The notes beneath the pieces were generated by a model that did no database searches, was not told the origin of the DNA, and was given only the letters and a program-made list of their open reading frames with translations. A stretch of 42,692 bases of DNA from the NCBI GenBank assembly GCA_934591725.1, contig CAKTPR010000003.1, positions 1 to 42,692 of the forward strand, in the 5' to 3' direction. Below, in pieces: positions 22,556 to 31,041 of this stretch (positions are counted from its first letter, which is position 1; each line of letters begins with the position of its first letter). Position numbers and translations under genes: made by a program. The DNA is from an uncultured Oscillospiraceae bacterium (lineage in GTDB: Bacteria > Bacillota > Clostridia > Oscillospirales > Oscillospiraceae).

Positions 22556-23749
22556 ATGGCAAACGTGACTCCGCCGAAATATGTAAGACAAATACTGTTT
22601 TCGCTCCAGTCCAGGGGCTTCGCCGCCTATCTTGTCGGCGGCTGCGTGAGGGACATTCTCCTCGGTGTGCGTCCGCAGGACTGGGATATCTGCACCTCGG
22701 CTCTGCCTGAGCAGGTGCTGGACGTCTTCCCCGGCTCAAGGCCGACCGGGATAAAGCACGGCACTGTGATGGTCGTCATCGGCTCGCGCAGCGCTGAGGT
22801 CACGACCTTCCGCTCCGAGGGGGACTACACCGACCACCGCCATCCGAGCAGCGTCGCCTTCGTCGGCGACCTGACGACAGACCTCATGCGGCGCGATTTC
22901 ACGATGAACGCGATGGCCGTCTCCGCCGACGGACTAATCATCGACCCCTACGGCGGCGCTGAGGATATCCGCCGCGGCTGCATCCGCTGCGTCGGTGCGC
23001 CCGAAAAACGCTTTGATGAGGACGCGCTGCGTATGCTCCGCGCTTTTCGTTTCTCCTCCCGCCTGGGCTTCGAGATAGAACAGGCGACCCTTGCGGCCAT
23101 CGGGAAGAAAGCACCGCTTGCTGCGGAGCTTGCTGCGGAGCGGGTCAGCGCCGAGGTCGAGAAGATACTCCTCACCGCCCGACCGGAGACGCTCAACACG
23201 GTGATCTCTCTTGGACTTATAGATAAGTACCTTGACCGGCGCATCGCACCGGAGGAAGAGCAGCTGCACCGCATCGCGGCGCTGCCGAAGAAAGCGCTGG
23301 AGCGCTGGGCTGCGCTGTGCAGGCTTCTCATCGTCGCGGGCGCGATAAGGAGTGCAGAGCAGTTTCTCACGGCACTGCGGCTGGACAGCCGAAGCATCCG
23401 CTGCTGCAATGATGCTTGTGAGATGCTGGAGAAAACCGCACCGGGGAGCCCGCTTGAGTGGAAAAAGCTCCTGCATCAATATGGGGTCGACAGCGTCAGC
23501 TGCGCCGCGCGCTGCCATGACGCGCTCTGCGGCGGCAGCTGCTGCCGCGCGCTCAAAGCGGTCATCAAGAGCGGCGAGTGCTTTTCAATGAAGCAGCTTG
23601 CCGTCGACGGGGACGACCTTGCCGCACTCGGCCTGAGAGGGCGCGAGCTTGGGGAGATGCTGAGCTTCCTGCTCGGCTACGTGATGGAGTACCCCGGCAA
23701 CAACCGGCGCGAGCTGCTGCTGAGTCTTGCGTCGGCATCGGAGGAATAG
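22556..23749 (+). CDS. cca: CCA tRNA nucleotidyltransferase
   Basis: A 397-residue class II nucleotidyltransferase that adds or repairs the 3' CCA end of tRNAs. AAYLVGGCVRDILLG and QDWDICT (the catalytic acidic pair) lie near residues 22-46, followed by RRDFTMNAMAV, DPYGGAEDI and the FDEDALRMLRAFRF block of the neck. The start at 22556 follows GGAGAGAG; upstream in-frame codons lack a site. The stop is 3 nt before the uracil-DNA glycosylase gene. Confidence 0.96.
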   Translation: MANVTPPKYVRQILFSLQSRGFAAYLVGGCVRDILLGVRPQDWDICTSALPEQVLDVFPGSRPTGIKHGTVMVVIGSRSAEVTTFRSEGDYTDHRHPSSVAFVGDLTTDLMRRDFTMNAMAVSADGLIIDPYGGAEDIRRGCIRCVGAPEKRFDEDALRMLRAFRFSSRLGFEIEQATLAAIGKKAPLAAELAAERVSAEVEKILLTARPETLNTVISLGLIDKYLDRRIAPEEEQLHRIAALPKKALERWAALCRLLIVAGAIRSAEQFLTALRLDSRSIRCCNDACEMLEKTAPGSPLEWKKLLHQYGVDSVSCAARCHDALCGGSCCRALKAVIKSGECFSMKQLAVDGDDLAALGLRGRELGEMLSFLLGYVMEYPGNNRRELLLSLASASEE

Positions 23750-23752
23750 CTT

Positions 23753-24319
23753 ATGGACAGCTGGGAAAATCTAAAAAGAGACTGCGCCGCCTGCCGCGGC
23801 TGCTCGCTGTGCGAGACTCGGCATAACCTTGTCTTCGGCACCGGCAATGAGCAGGCGCAGATAATGCTCATCGGCGAAGGCCCCGGCGAGCAGGAGGACA
23901 AGCAGGGCATACCCTTTGTAGGCCCTGCGGGTCACCTGCTGGACGATATGCTCCGGATGATCGACCTCGACCGGAGCAAGGTGTATATCGCGAACATCGT
24001 GAAATGCCGCCCGCCCGGAAACCGCGACCCGCTCGGCATCGAGCAGGACGCCTGCTGGCAGTGGCTGGAGCGTCAGATCGCGCTCGTGCAGCCGAGGATA
24101 ATCGTCTGCCTTGGGCGCATTGCCGCAATGAAAATCATAAAAGAGGACTTCCGCATCACCCGTGAACATGGGCAGTGGTTCGATATCGACTCACGCCGCG
24201 TCATGGCGACTTTCCATCCCTCGGCGCTGCTGCGCGATCAGAGCAAGCGCCCGGATGCGTTCATGGATCTGCGCGCTCTCAGAAAGGAAATCAAAGCCGT
24301 CTGTGACGGCGTGTATTAA
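23753..24319 (+). CDS. Family 4 uracil-DNA glycosylase
   Basis: A 188-residue Fe-S uracil-DNA glycosylase that excises uracil from DNA. The N-terminal Cys group (CAACRGCSLC, residues 11-20), VKCRPPGN and DACWQW supply the [4Fe-4S] ligands. LIGEGPGEQEDKQGIPFVGPAG is the uracil-binding motif A, and TFHPSALLR supplies the motif B histidine. It follows cca with a 3-nt gap and precedes a DUF2156 gene, so these are co-transcribed. Confidence 0.96.
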   Translation: MDSWENLKRDCAACRGCSLCETRHNLVFGTGNEQAQIMLIGEGPGEQEDKQGIPFVGPAGHLLDDMLRMIDLDRSKVYIANIVKCRPPGNRDPLGIEQDACWQWLERQIALVQPRIIVCLGRIAAMKIIKEDFRITREHGQWFDIDSRRVMATFHPSALLRDQSKRPDAFMDLRALRKEIKAVCDGVY

Positions 24320-24329
24320 AAATCATCCT

Positions 24330-25232
24330 ATGGTAGAATTCAGAACCGTCACCCTCGCGGACAAGACGTGGGTGGACGAGATAGTCATGAACGAAAACAG
24401 CCGAAGCGCTGACTATAACTTCGGCAACATCTATATCTGGGACAAGCATTACCGCCAGCTTGTCTGCCGCTGCGGGGACAGGATGCTCACAAAGCTGCGC
24501 TATGAGGGCAAGCCCACCTTCGTTTTCCCGATAGGTACGGGGCCGCTGCGCCCGGCGGTCGAGGCGATACGGGAGTTTGCCCGTTTCAAGGGCTATCCCA
24601 TGACGCTGCGCGGCATAACCGAAACGCACCGCGAAATGCTCGATAAGGAGTACCCCGGCGCGTTTGAGTACAGCGAGGACGTCGACTGCGCGGATTATAT
24701 CTATTCTGCCGAGAAGCTCTCCACGTATTCCGGCAAGGCTCTGCACGGGAAGAAGAACCACTGCAACCGCTTCGAGGCGGAGCACGACTGGGACTTCGTT
24801 CCCCTCACACGCGAGCTTATCCCAGGCTGCCTTGATATGCTGAACATGTGGACGGAGGAGAACTACGCCCGCCTCGACGGAAGCATCCACTATGAGCACG
24901 ACGCGATAATGCGCGCCTTCGCCGTGTATGAAAAGCTCGGCCTTGAGGGCGGCGTGCTGCGCTCCGGCGGAAAGATCATCGGCTTTTCCATGGGCGAGAT
25001 GGCCGGGCGCGATACCTTTGACGTTCACTTTGAAAAGGCCGATATCGACATCAACGGCGCATACCCCATGGTCTGCCGGGAGCTTACGCGCATGGTCATG
25101 CAGAACCACCCGGAGCTTCTGTACATGAACCGCGAGGACGACATGGGGCTTGAATCCCTGCGCACCTCAAAGCTCTCATATAAACCGGAGTTCATGGTCA
25201 GGAAGTTCACGGCGAGGATGCGCGATGAGTGA
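24330..25232 (+). CDS. DUF2156 (GNAT-like) protein
   Basis: A 300-residue protein. FGNIYIWDKHY near the start, SGKALHGKKNHCNRFE in the middle and VHFEKADIDINGAYPMVCRE near residue 235 are the conserved blocks of DUF2156, the double-GNAT fold related to the catalytic domain of MprF phosphatidylglycerol lysyltransferase and FemX-type aminoacyl transferases. It may transfer an aminoacyl or acyl group; substrate unknown. ATG at 24330, 10 nt after the glycosylase stop, has only a poor ribosome-binding site, suggesting translational coupling. It overlaps the next gene by 8 nt. Confidence 0.88.
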   Translation: MVEFRTVTLADKTWVDEIVMNENSRSADYNFGNIYIWDKHYRQLVCRCGDRMLTKLRYEGKPTFVFPIGTGPLRPAVEAIREFARFKGYPMTLRGITETHREMLDKEYPGAFEYSEDVDCADYIYSAEKLSTYSGKALHGKKNHCNRFEAEHDWDFVPLTRELIPGCLDMLNMWTEENYARLDGSIHYEHDAIMRAFAVYEKLGLEGGVLRSGGKIIGFSMGEMAGRDTFDVHFEKADIDINGAYPMVCRELTRMVMQNHPELLYMNREDDMGLESLRTSKLSYKPEFMVRKFTARMRDE

Positions 25233-26040
25233 CGCTGTTATCCGCGAGTACCGCGGCGGCGATATTCCGGAAATGTCCGCGCTGTGGCAGGCGGTGTTCG
25301 GCGACAGTGAGGGACTTGTAAATTCCTTCCTCCGGCTGCTGCCCGGTATGGGCACTGCCGCCGTCGCGGAGATAAACGGAAAGATAGCGGGCGCGGCATA
25401 TGCCGTCACCGGCATGGAGCTTGTCAGCGCCGATGGAAAGGCTCAGCCTTGCGGCTATATCTACGCTGTCGCGGTCGCACCGGAATTCCGCGGCAGCGGT
25501 ACAGGCCGTGCGCTCACGGAGCGCAGCGCGGAGCTTGCGCGAGAGCGCGGCGCGGGAGTTATCTGTACGCTTCCCGCGGAGGAGTCGCTGTACGCGTGGT
25601 ACAAGACCATCCTCGGCACCGAGTGCGCCCTGCACCGGCAGCGCCGTGAGGTCAAATCTGCGGCTGCTGCTCCCGTCCAGAGCCTCTCGGCGGCGGAGTA
25701 CGGCCGGCGCCGCGAAGCGCTGCTGAAGGATCGCTGCCGTCTGCGCCCTGCACATACGACGCTGGAGTTCCAGCGCCGCTTCTGCGAGGAGCTCGGCGGC
25801 GGACTGTACGCCTGCGGCGGCGGGATATGCTCGGCGTATCTCGAAGACGGCGCGGCGGTCATAAAGGAGCTTATCGCGCCCAAGGGTACGGATGCTGCTA
25901 ATATCGCCGCGTCGATAGGCGCAGCGCTCGGCACGGAGCGCGCGGTATATTACCTGCCAGCGCCCGACGGGGAGCCGTATCTCGCAGCGATACCGGGAAG
26001 TATCCCGCCCGACTGCGTTTGGAATATCACATTTGACTGA
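25225..26040 (+). CDS. GNAT-family N-acetyltransferase
   Basis: A 271-residue protein whose first half is a GNAT domain: IYAVAVAPEFRGSGTGRALTE (near residues 75-95) is the acetyl-CoA-binding motif A. The C-terminal half has a second, degenerate GNAT-like or SCP2-like look without clear motif. ATG overlaps the DUF2156 stop (8 nt), so both are made from the cca operon. Similar two-gene DUF2156-GNAT pairs suggest linked modification reactions. Substrate unknown. Confidence 0.9.
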   Translation: MSDAVIREYRGGDIPEMSALWQAVFGDSEGLVNSFLRLLPGMGTAAVAEINGKIAGAAYAVTGMELVSADGKAQPCGYIYAVAVAPEFRGSGTGRALTERSAELARERGAGVICTLPAEESLYAWYKTILGTECALHRQRREVKSAAAAPVQSLSAAEYGRRREALLKDRCRLRPAHTTLEFQRRFCEELGGGLYACGGGICSAYLEDGAAVIKELIAPKGTDAANIAASIGAALGTERAVYYLPAPDGEPYLAAIPGSIPPDCVWNITFD

Positions 26041-26196
26041 CCTGCTCCGGAAATATTTCCGGAAGCACCAAAAATATTTTTGCATTTAACAATTCTGAAA
26101 CAATTCTGCGGTTTAATACGAAACATCTTTCGGGTATATTAATAACTGCAAGTAACAGTTTTTCATCTTTTTCATTTTGTCCTCAACCATATAACG

Positions 26197-26223
26197 AAAC
26201 GGAGCGGGTAACCGCTCCGTTTT
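26197..26223 (+). terminator. Terminator of the cca-GNAT operon
   Basis: AAACGGAGCGG and CCGCTCCGTTT form a perfect 11-bp stem with a GTAA loop, followed by TTTGTTTT. The preceding 26041-26196 contains only two small palindromes (CCGGAAATATTTCCGG and CAAAAATATTTTTG) and no gene. Confidence 0.9.
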
Positions 26224-26257
26224 GTTTTGCTTCCCAAAGAACCAAAGGTTCTTGGGG

Positions 26258-26399
26258 AAAAGTTTGCGCTCAGACCTGTGCCTCGCTTTGCTCGACACTC
26301 TCTGAGCGAGAAGTATTTTTGCCGAGGTACACGCCCTCGGCAAAAATGTATTTGATTGATTTTTCGCCGTGTGCGGCGAAAAACTCTGCGAGGCTTTTT
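26258..26399. repeat. 142-bp structured repeat, copy A
   Basis: Aligns end to end, same length and orientation, with 36763-36904. GCCTCGC (26280-26286) pairs with GCGAGGC (26388-26394) to close the element; inside are a CTCGC/GCGAG stem, a 12-bp stem at 26316-26346 with loop TACACGC, and TTTTTCGCCG/CGGCGAAAAA at 26360-26383. TTTTT ends it. Its stem at 26316-26346 differs from copy B by paired changes. A further hairpin (about 26233-26256) stands before it. Confidence 0.88.
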
Positions 26400-26404
26400 A
26401 GCCT

Positions 26405-26448
26405 GAAATCCGACGGCGGCTGCATTTTTGCAGCCGCCGTCGGATTTC
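26405..26448. terminator. Perfect 20-bp hairpin after the PurN-like gene
   Basis: 26405-26424 and 26429-26448 are perfect inverted copies (GAAATCCGACGGC... arms) with a TTTT loop, 3 nt past the stop of the minus-strand PurN-like gene. There is no true U-run, but the strength and position suit transcript end formation or 3' stabilisation. Confidence 0.7.
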
Positions 26449-26451
26449 ATT

Positions 26452-27078
26452 TTACTTTACCGTTTCCGCTTCGATTATCACGCGGCTGCCGCGGATGGAG
26501 AGCCGGTTTGCGCAGTACAGGCTCACTGCCTGACTCAGAAGCTTCCACTCCGCGTCCTCAAGCACGCGGCGGCGGAGAGAGTCGGGCGTGTCGTCCGGCA
26601 TGACCTCGACTGCGCGCTGGAGGATTATCCCGCCGACACGGCCGTCAGCGTCGGCAAAGTAAGCCGTTGCCCCCGTTATCTTGACGCCGCGCTCCAGCAC
26701 TGCGCGCTGCACATCGCCCTCCGCGTCCTCAAACGCGGGATAGAGCGCCGGGTAGGTGCCGATGATATGGTTCTTGAACTGGTATGGGATCACGCCCAGC
26801 GGCATATCGTAGCCCGCGAGAATGACAAGCTCGATGTCCATATCCTTCAGCTTGTTCGCGACCGCCATGCTGTGGCTGGTCATGTTCGGGAAAAGCTCCG
26901 GATCTACTACATATGCCGGGACTCCCGCGTTGAGCGCGCGCTTCATGGCGTAAGCGTCCTTCTCCGAGGAGATGACCGCAACCAGCTCAAAATCCGGTAT
27001 TTCCTTAAAATACATGGAGTCAAGGATCGCCTGAAGCTTTGCTCCGTCGCCCGACACCAATGCCGCCGCTCTGACCAT
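26452..27078 (-). CDS. PurN-like protein without formyltransferase catalytic residues
   Basis: A 208-residue protein with the fold of glycinamide ribonucleotide formyltransferase: start MVRAAALVSGDGAKLQAIL, then LVILAGYDMPL, VKITGATAYF and IILQ in the right order and spacing. However, the catalytic NIHPSLLP segment reads GTYPALYP, so the Asn and His are replaced by Gly and Tyr, and the catalytic Asp of the xLDxGP loop is Arg in GRVGG. It is probably not a working PurN, and may bind a nucleotide or folate for another task. ATG at 27078 aligns with PurN starts; an in-frame ATG at 27129 is less likely. A strong promoter lies upstream. Confidence 0.88.
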   Translation of the reverse strand: MVRAAALVSGDGAKLQAILDSMYFKEIPDFELVAVISSEKDAYAMKRALNAGVPAYVVDPELFPNMTSHSMAVANKLKDMDIELVILAGYDMPLGVIPYQFKNHIIGTYPALYPAFEDAEGDVQRAVLERGVKITGATAYFADADGRVGGIILQRAVEVMPDDTPDSLRRRVLEDAEWKLLSQAVSLYCANRLSIRGSRVIIEAETVK

Positions 27079-27208
27079 ATTAATCCACTCACCCTGTTTC
27101 TCTTCAAAAAAGAACCGCCGATTTAACAAAGCAGCTCTTGTATAAGCGGGAAAATCAGGCTATAATAACGTGTATTTACGCAGCGCCTGACCACACCTGC
27201 GTCATTAT

Positions 27209-27237
27209 ATTATACTTTATATGTTCCCGCCGGTCAA
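27209..27237 (-). promoter_or_regulatory. Promoter of the PurN-like gene
   Basis: On the minus strand TTGACC (27237-27232) and TATAAT (27214-27209) are exactly 17 nt apart, one mismatch from consensus in total. The leader would be about 120 nt, with an ACGCAG/CTGCGT hairpin. Confidence 0.88.
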
Positions 27238-27255
27238 GCGTTTGGAGGAAACCTT

Positions 27256-28389
27256 ATGACAGAAATTTATATAATACGACACGCCCAGGCTGAGGGCAAC
27301 CTTTACCGCATGATGCAGGGCAACTGGGACGGGGACGTTACCCCGCTCGGCCTGCGGCAGATAGACGCGCTTGCCGGACGCTTCCGTCATGTGAAAATAG
27401 ACGCGCTGTATTCAAGCGACCTGTACCGCACGCGCGTGACCGCCTCGGCGATAACACGCTGGCACAGCATCCCGATGCAGCTCGATGCACGCCTGCGTGA
27501 GATACACATGGGGCCTTGGGAGACGGAGTTCTTTGGGAATCTTGAGTACCGCTGCCCGGAAAAGCTGCACGACTTTATTTTTGAGCCCGATCGCTTCTCG
27601 CTTGACGGCGCGGAGACCTATGCTCAGGTGGCGCACCGCACGTCCGAAGCGCTCAGGGAGATCGCCGGGAATAACCCCGGCCGCACCGTCGCCGTCGTCA
27701 GCCACGGCGTTGCGATCCGCTGCATGCTCTCCGAAGTCCTTGGCGTCCCCATCGGCGATACCGAGCACCTGCCGATCCCGTCAAACACCGGTGTCGTGCA
27801 CCTGTTCTATGATAATGGCAGCTTCACCGCCGACTATATAAACGACTGTTCCCACCTGACGCCGGAGCTCTCCGCGCGTCCGGGGATCCAGATATCACTG
27901 CGCCATGAGTACATAGACCCCGCCGAGCACAGGGACTATTACATCTCCTGCTATTCCGACGCATGGCGCGCCGCACACGGCGACCTGCGCGGCTTCGTCC
28001 CAGAGACATACTATGCCGCCGCTGTTTCGCACCACGCGGATGATCACAGAGCAGTTTCCATTATATATAACAAGGACGAGCCCGTCGGACTCATCGACAT
28101 GGACACCCGCCGCGGTGCGCACGCGCAGTACGGCTGGATAAGCCTTCTGTATCTGCGCGAGGATTACCGCGGCAGAGGCTTCGGCATCCAGCTGCTCGCG
28201 CGCCCGCTGCGCGACTATGCGGCCATGCAGCGCAATGCCCTGCGCCTGCTGGTGTCCGAGGACAACGAGCGCGCGCTGAGCTTCTATAAGCGCTGCGGCT
28301 TCCATCAGCTCTCGGCGCAGCCGGGCGCGGCGGGGGAGCTTCTGCTGATGGAGAGAAAGCTTGGAGGCACTCGCGATGCGTGTATATGA
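27256..28389 (+). CDS. Histidine phosphatase-GNAT fusion protein
   Basis: A 377-residue fusion. Residues 1 to about 205 are a histidine phosphatase (phosphoglycerate mutase-like): IIRHAQAEGN with the phospho-accepting His9, YSSDLYRTRVTA, and VAVVSHGVAIRC with the second His. Residues about 215-372 are a GNAT acetyltransferase with YLREDYRGRGFGIQLL as acetyl-CoA motif A and RALSFYKRCGF near the end. GGAGGAAA precedes the ATG. The pairing suggests dephosphorylation and acetylation of one metabolite, but no substrate can be named. Overlaps the next gene by 14 nt. Confidence 0.92.
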   Translation: MTEIYIIRHAQAEGNLYRMMQGNWDGDVTPLGLRQIDALAGRFRHVKIDALYSSDLYRTRVTASAITRWHSIPMQLDARLREIHMGPWETEFFGNLEYRCPEKLHDFIFEPDRFSLDGAETYAQVAHRTSEALREIAGNNPGRTVAVVSHGVAIRCMLSEVLGVPIGDTEHLPIPSNTGVVHLFYDNGSFTADYINDCSHLTPELSARPGIQISLRHEYIDPAEHRDYYISCYSDAWRAAHGDLRGFVPETYYAAAVSHHADDHRAVSIIYNKDEPVGLIDMDTRRGAHAQYGWISLLYLREDYRGRGFGIQLLARPLRDYAAMQRNALRLLVSEDNERALSFYKRCGFHQLSAQPGAAGELLLMERKLGGTRDACI

Positions 28390-29479
28390 GCGTCCGGCGC
28401 ATATCCTGAGACCGGATATCGACCCTGCGCGCCGCGTCCTCGTCGTGTCGGATATTCACGCCAACATCCCGTATTTCGACGGGGTGCTTTCCCGTGCGGG
28501 CTTCTGCGATGACGATATCCTTATCATCGACGGGGACTTTCTTGAAAAAGGCACGCAGAGCCTTGAGATGCTGCACCGCGTCATGGAGCTTTCTTCAAGT
28601 GAGAATGTCTACACCGTCATGGGCAACTGCGATGAGTGGTCGGCGATATTTATCGAGACACAGAGCCGCTGGGCGGACAGCATCATGAAGTACGTCAACT
28701 GGCGCAAAAGCGGCCTGCTGTGGGACATGATACACGAGCTTGGGGACGACCCCGCGCAGATACAGGATTTTCAGGAATATAAATTCAAGCTCGGCAAGGC
28801 TTTTCCGGACGAGTTCGCGTTTCTTGACTCCCTGCCGCATGCCATCGAGAGCGGGAACTATATCTTCGCGCACGCCGCCGTCTACCCAGGAAAGCCGCTC
28901 GAAGCGCATACCCAGGGCGAGCTGCTGCGCTGCGACAGATTCATGGATCTCGGCTTCAGCTTTGATAAATGGGTCGTCGTCGGGCACTATCCGGTCGTGC
29001 TCTACGGTGAGGACAAGGTCTGCGCAAACCCGATAATCGACCGGCAGCGCCACATCGCCAGCATCGACGGTGCGTGTGTGCTCAAGGACGATGGGCAGCT
29101 CAACTGCCTTATCATCTCAAGCATAGACGGCGACGATATCTCCTTCACATCCTACGACCCGTTCCCCGTCCGCACGGTGCTCAGCGACCAAGCGGAGGGC
29201 GGGCGCTCATATTACATCCGCTGGGGCGACAGCCGTGTGCAGGTGCTGGAGCGCGGGGCGGAGTTTTCCCGCTGCCGCCATGTCCGCACCGGCTATGAGA
29301 TGGACATCCTCACAAAGTACCTCTTCGAGCCGGGGGAGTTTACCGACTGCAACGACTGCACCGATTACGTCCTGCCCCTGCGTGCGGGGGATAAGGTGAG
29401 CGTCGTGGAGGAGACCTCGCGCGGATACTTCGTCAAGAATAACGGCGTCTCCGGTTGGTACTTTGGAGCGCTCAGTTGA
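28376..29479 (+). CDS. Metallophosphoesterase with C-terminal SH3-like tail
   Basis: A 367-residue calcineurin-type phosphoesterase. Metal ligands are visible in VVSDIHAN, DGDFLEKG, MGNCDEW and GHYPVV, in the family order. The last about 60 residues (LRAGDKVSVVEETSRGYFVKNNGVSGWYFGAL) look like a bacterial SH3-type domain. ATG 28376 has GGAGG 8 nt upstream; the in-frame TTG at 28361 precedes that site. It is likely a protein or nucleotide phosphatase; the neighbour is a sugar-phosphatase-like fusion. Cytoplasmic, no signal peptide. Confidence 0.9.
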   Translation: MRVYERPAHILRPDIDPARRVLVVSDIHANIPYFDGVLSRAGFCDDDILIIDGDFLEKGTQSLEMLHRVMELSSSENVYTVMGNCDEWSAIFIETQSRWADSIMKYVNWRKSGLLWDMIHELGDDPAQIQDFQEYKFKLGKAFPDEFAFLDSLPHAIESGNYIFAHAAVYPGKPLEAHTQGELLRCDRFMDLGFSFDKWVVVGHYPVVLYGEDKVCANPIIDRQRHIASIDGACVLKDDGQLNCLIISSIDGDDISFTSYDPFPVRTVLSDQAEGGRSYYIRWGDSRVQVLERGAEFSRCRHVRTGYEMDILTKYLFEPGEFTDCNDCTDYVLPLRAGDKVSVVEETSRGYFVKNNGVSGWYFGALS

Positions 29480-29490
29480 GAGGTGCGCGT

Positions 29491-29763
29491 ATGGACGTGA
29501 AAAACTATGTATGTCTTGCCATCGTGCTCGTGATGAGCGCGGTGCTCTTCTTCCTTATGGGAGTCGACAAGCGCCTTGCCGTCACGCACCGGCGGCGCGT
29601 GAGCGAAAGGACGCTGTTCATCTTTGCTGCGCTCTTCGGCGCGCCGGGCGGGCTGCTCGGTATGTATGTCTTTCGCCATAAGACAAAGCACTGGTACTTC
29701 CGCTGGGGCTTTGCGCTGCTCACCGCGGCGCAGTGTGCCATAATATATTTTATTGTCAGGTGA
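29491..29763 (+). CDS. DUF1294 small membrane protein
   Basis: A 90-residue membrane protein with about three helices. MGVDKRLAVTHRRRVSERTLF followed by FGAPGGLLGMYVFRHKTKHWYF is the DUF1294 signature. Function unknown. Start at ATG 29491 with GAGAGGTG upstream; it follows the phosphoesterase by 11 nt. Confidence 0.9.
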   Translation: MDVKNYVCLAIVLVMSAVLFFLMGVDKRLAVTHRRRVSERTLFIFAALFGAPGGLLGMYVFRHKTKHWYFRWGFALLTAAQCAIIYFIVR

Positions 29764-29770
29764 CAAAAAC

Positions 29771-30637
29771 ATGGAAACAGAGAAAGAAACAGCAGAATAT
29801 AAGGACGTCGAGTCACAGATCATAGACAGCCCTGAGGGTGAGTTCCGGATCCCTGAGGGCGCGGATATCGACGTCAGTGTTTCAGAGACTCCGGACAAAA
29901 AGCTGCGCATAACCGAGACTGTGACCGTTGATGAGCATGAGTATCTCGAATGTGAAAAGCGCTGGGTGTTCCTGCTGCTCATGATGGTCGGCGGCTTCTT
30001 CGGCGGCTTCACCTATTCTATCCGCGGCGGCGTGTTCTGCAACGCGCAGACGGCGAATATCGTCCTTTTAGGCCTCTCGCTCGGCAGGGGGCAGTTTGCA
30101 CACGCGGCATATTACCTCATCCCGATAAGCGCGTATCTGCTCGGCTCATTCGTGTCGGAGCATATCGCTCTGCCGATAAAGCGCCTGCGGCTCATCCGCT
30201 GGGACACGCTCTTTATCCTTATTGAAATGCTCGCGGCCGTTGTGCTTGCGCTCATCCCGGAGTCTGCCCCGTATCAGATCAGTCAGGTGATGATAAACTT
30301 CATCTGCTCCATGCAGTATAACACCTTCCGCCAGGCGCAGAGCGTCCCCATGGCGACGACCTTCTGCACGAACCATGTCCGTCAGGTCGGCATTGCCATA
30401 AGCAAGGCCGTCCGGCATGAGGATAAATCGCCCTATGTCTCCCGCATGCTCCTGCACCTCGGTATGCTCGGAATGTTTCTCACAGGCGTCATATCCTCGG
30501 TGCTGCTCACCGGCCTTTTCCTCGGAAAAGCGATGTTCTTCGCGCTCATCCCGCTCGGCATCATCGCGGCAGACCTGCTCCATGCCGACCTCACTACCGA
30601 AAAGAACATCCTCGACCGCAAGCCCCACGGGCATTGA
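29771..30637 (+). CDS. DUF1275 (YoaK-like) membrane protein
   Basis: A 288-residue protein. An acidic soluble N-terminus of about 60 residues precedes six or so helices. GGFFGGFTYSIRGGVFCNAQTANIVLLG and FRQAQSVPMATTFCTNHVRQ (near residues 70-100 and 190-210) match DUF1275. Function unknown; often annotated as a putative permease. AGGTGA lies 7 nt before the ATG at 29771. The acidic leader is longer than usual in the family. Confidence 0.9.
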   Translation: METEKETAEYKDVESQIIDSPEGEFRIPEGADIDVSVSETPDKKLRITETVTVDEHEYLECEKRWVFLLLMMVGGFFGGFTYSIRGGVFCNAQTANIVLLGLSLGRGQFAHAAYYLIPISAYLLGSFVSEHIALPIKRLRLIRWDTLFILIEMLAAVVLALIPESAPYQISQVMINFICSMQYNTFRQAQSVPMATTFCTNHVRQVGIAISKAVRHEDKSPYVSRMLLHLGMLGMFLTGVISSVLLTGLFLGKAMFFALIPLGIIAADLLHADLTTEKNILDRKPHGH

Positions 30638-30646
30638 TATAATAAT

Positions 30647-30674
30647 ACCGCCGCGGCTGCATGGCCGCGGCGGT
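30647..30674. terminator. GC-rich hairpin between convergent genes
   Basis: ACCGCCGCGGC and GCCGCGGCGGT form a perfect 11-bp stem with a 6-nt loop, between the convergent DUF1275 and DUF378 genes. No U-run is present, so termination efficiency is uncertain. Confidence 0.6.
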
Positions 30675-30695
30675 GCTTCGCAGTGTCAGGATATT

Positions 30696-30908
30696 TCAGA
30701 TGCCGTCATCGGTGACGGAGTCGCTGCGGAACAGCAGCGATATGCACCAGAGCGCGGACAGGCCGACCAGCGTGTATATCACGCGGCTGACCGTCGCCGT
30801 CTGGCCGCCGAACAGCCACGCGACTATGTCAAAGCGGAACAGACCGACGCTGCCCCAGTTGATACCGCCGACGATTGCCAGCACAAGCGCTATACGATCC
30901 ATTATCAT
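30696..30908 (-). CDS. DUF378 small membrane protein
   Basis: A 70-residue protein with two hydrophobic helices. DRIALVLAIVGGINWGSVGLF and SRVIYTLVGLSALWCISLLF are the hallmark of DUF378. Function unknown; such proteins are widespread in Gram-positive bacteria. The ATG at 30908 is chosen because AGGAG lies 8 nt upstream. Confidence 0.92.
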   Translation of the reverse strand: MIMDRIALVLAIVGGINWGSVGLFRFDIVAWLFGGQTATVSRVIYTLVGLSALWCISLLFRSDSVTDDGI

Positions 30909-31006
30909 GCAAATGGCTCCTCTCAAATGTTTTCGCCAATATTCTTCCCGACGGAAATAAAAATATTCATTGTATAAAAATAGTGTGCTTTCGACTTTAT
31001 TCGCTC

Positions 31007-31035
31007 TTTACAAAACAAAGAAAGAGTATTATTAT
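31007..31035 (+). promoter_or_regulatory. Promoter of a candidate small RNA
   Basis: TTTACA (31007-31012) and TATTAT (31030-31035) are 17 nt apart on the plus strand, in a stretch without coding potential. It directly precedes a unit ending in an intrinsic terminator. The remaining 30909-31006 shows nothing further. Confidence 0.65.
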
Positions 31036-31041
31036 TTAAGC

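Noticed and set aside
20808..22556. A 582-codon plus frame across cca-upstream and antisense to murC
   Set aside because: It is the complement of murC, whose motifs and promoter are clear; the composition (Val/Gly/His-rich) is that of an antisense shadow.
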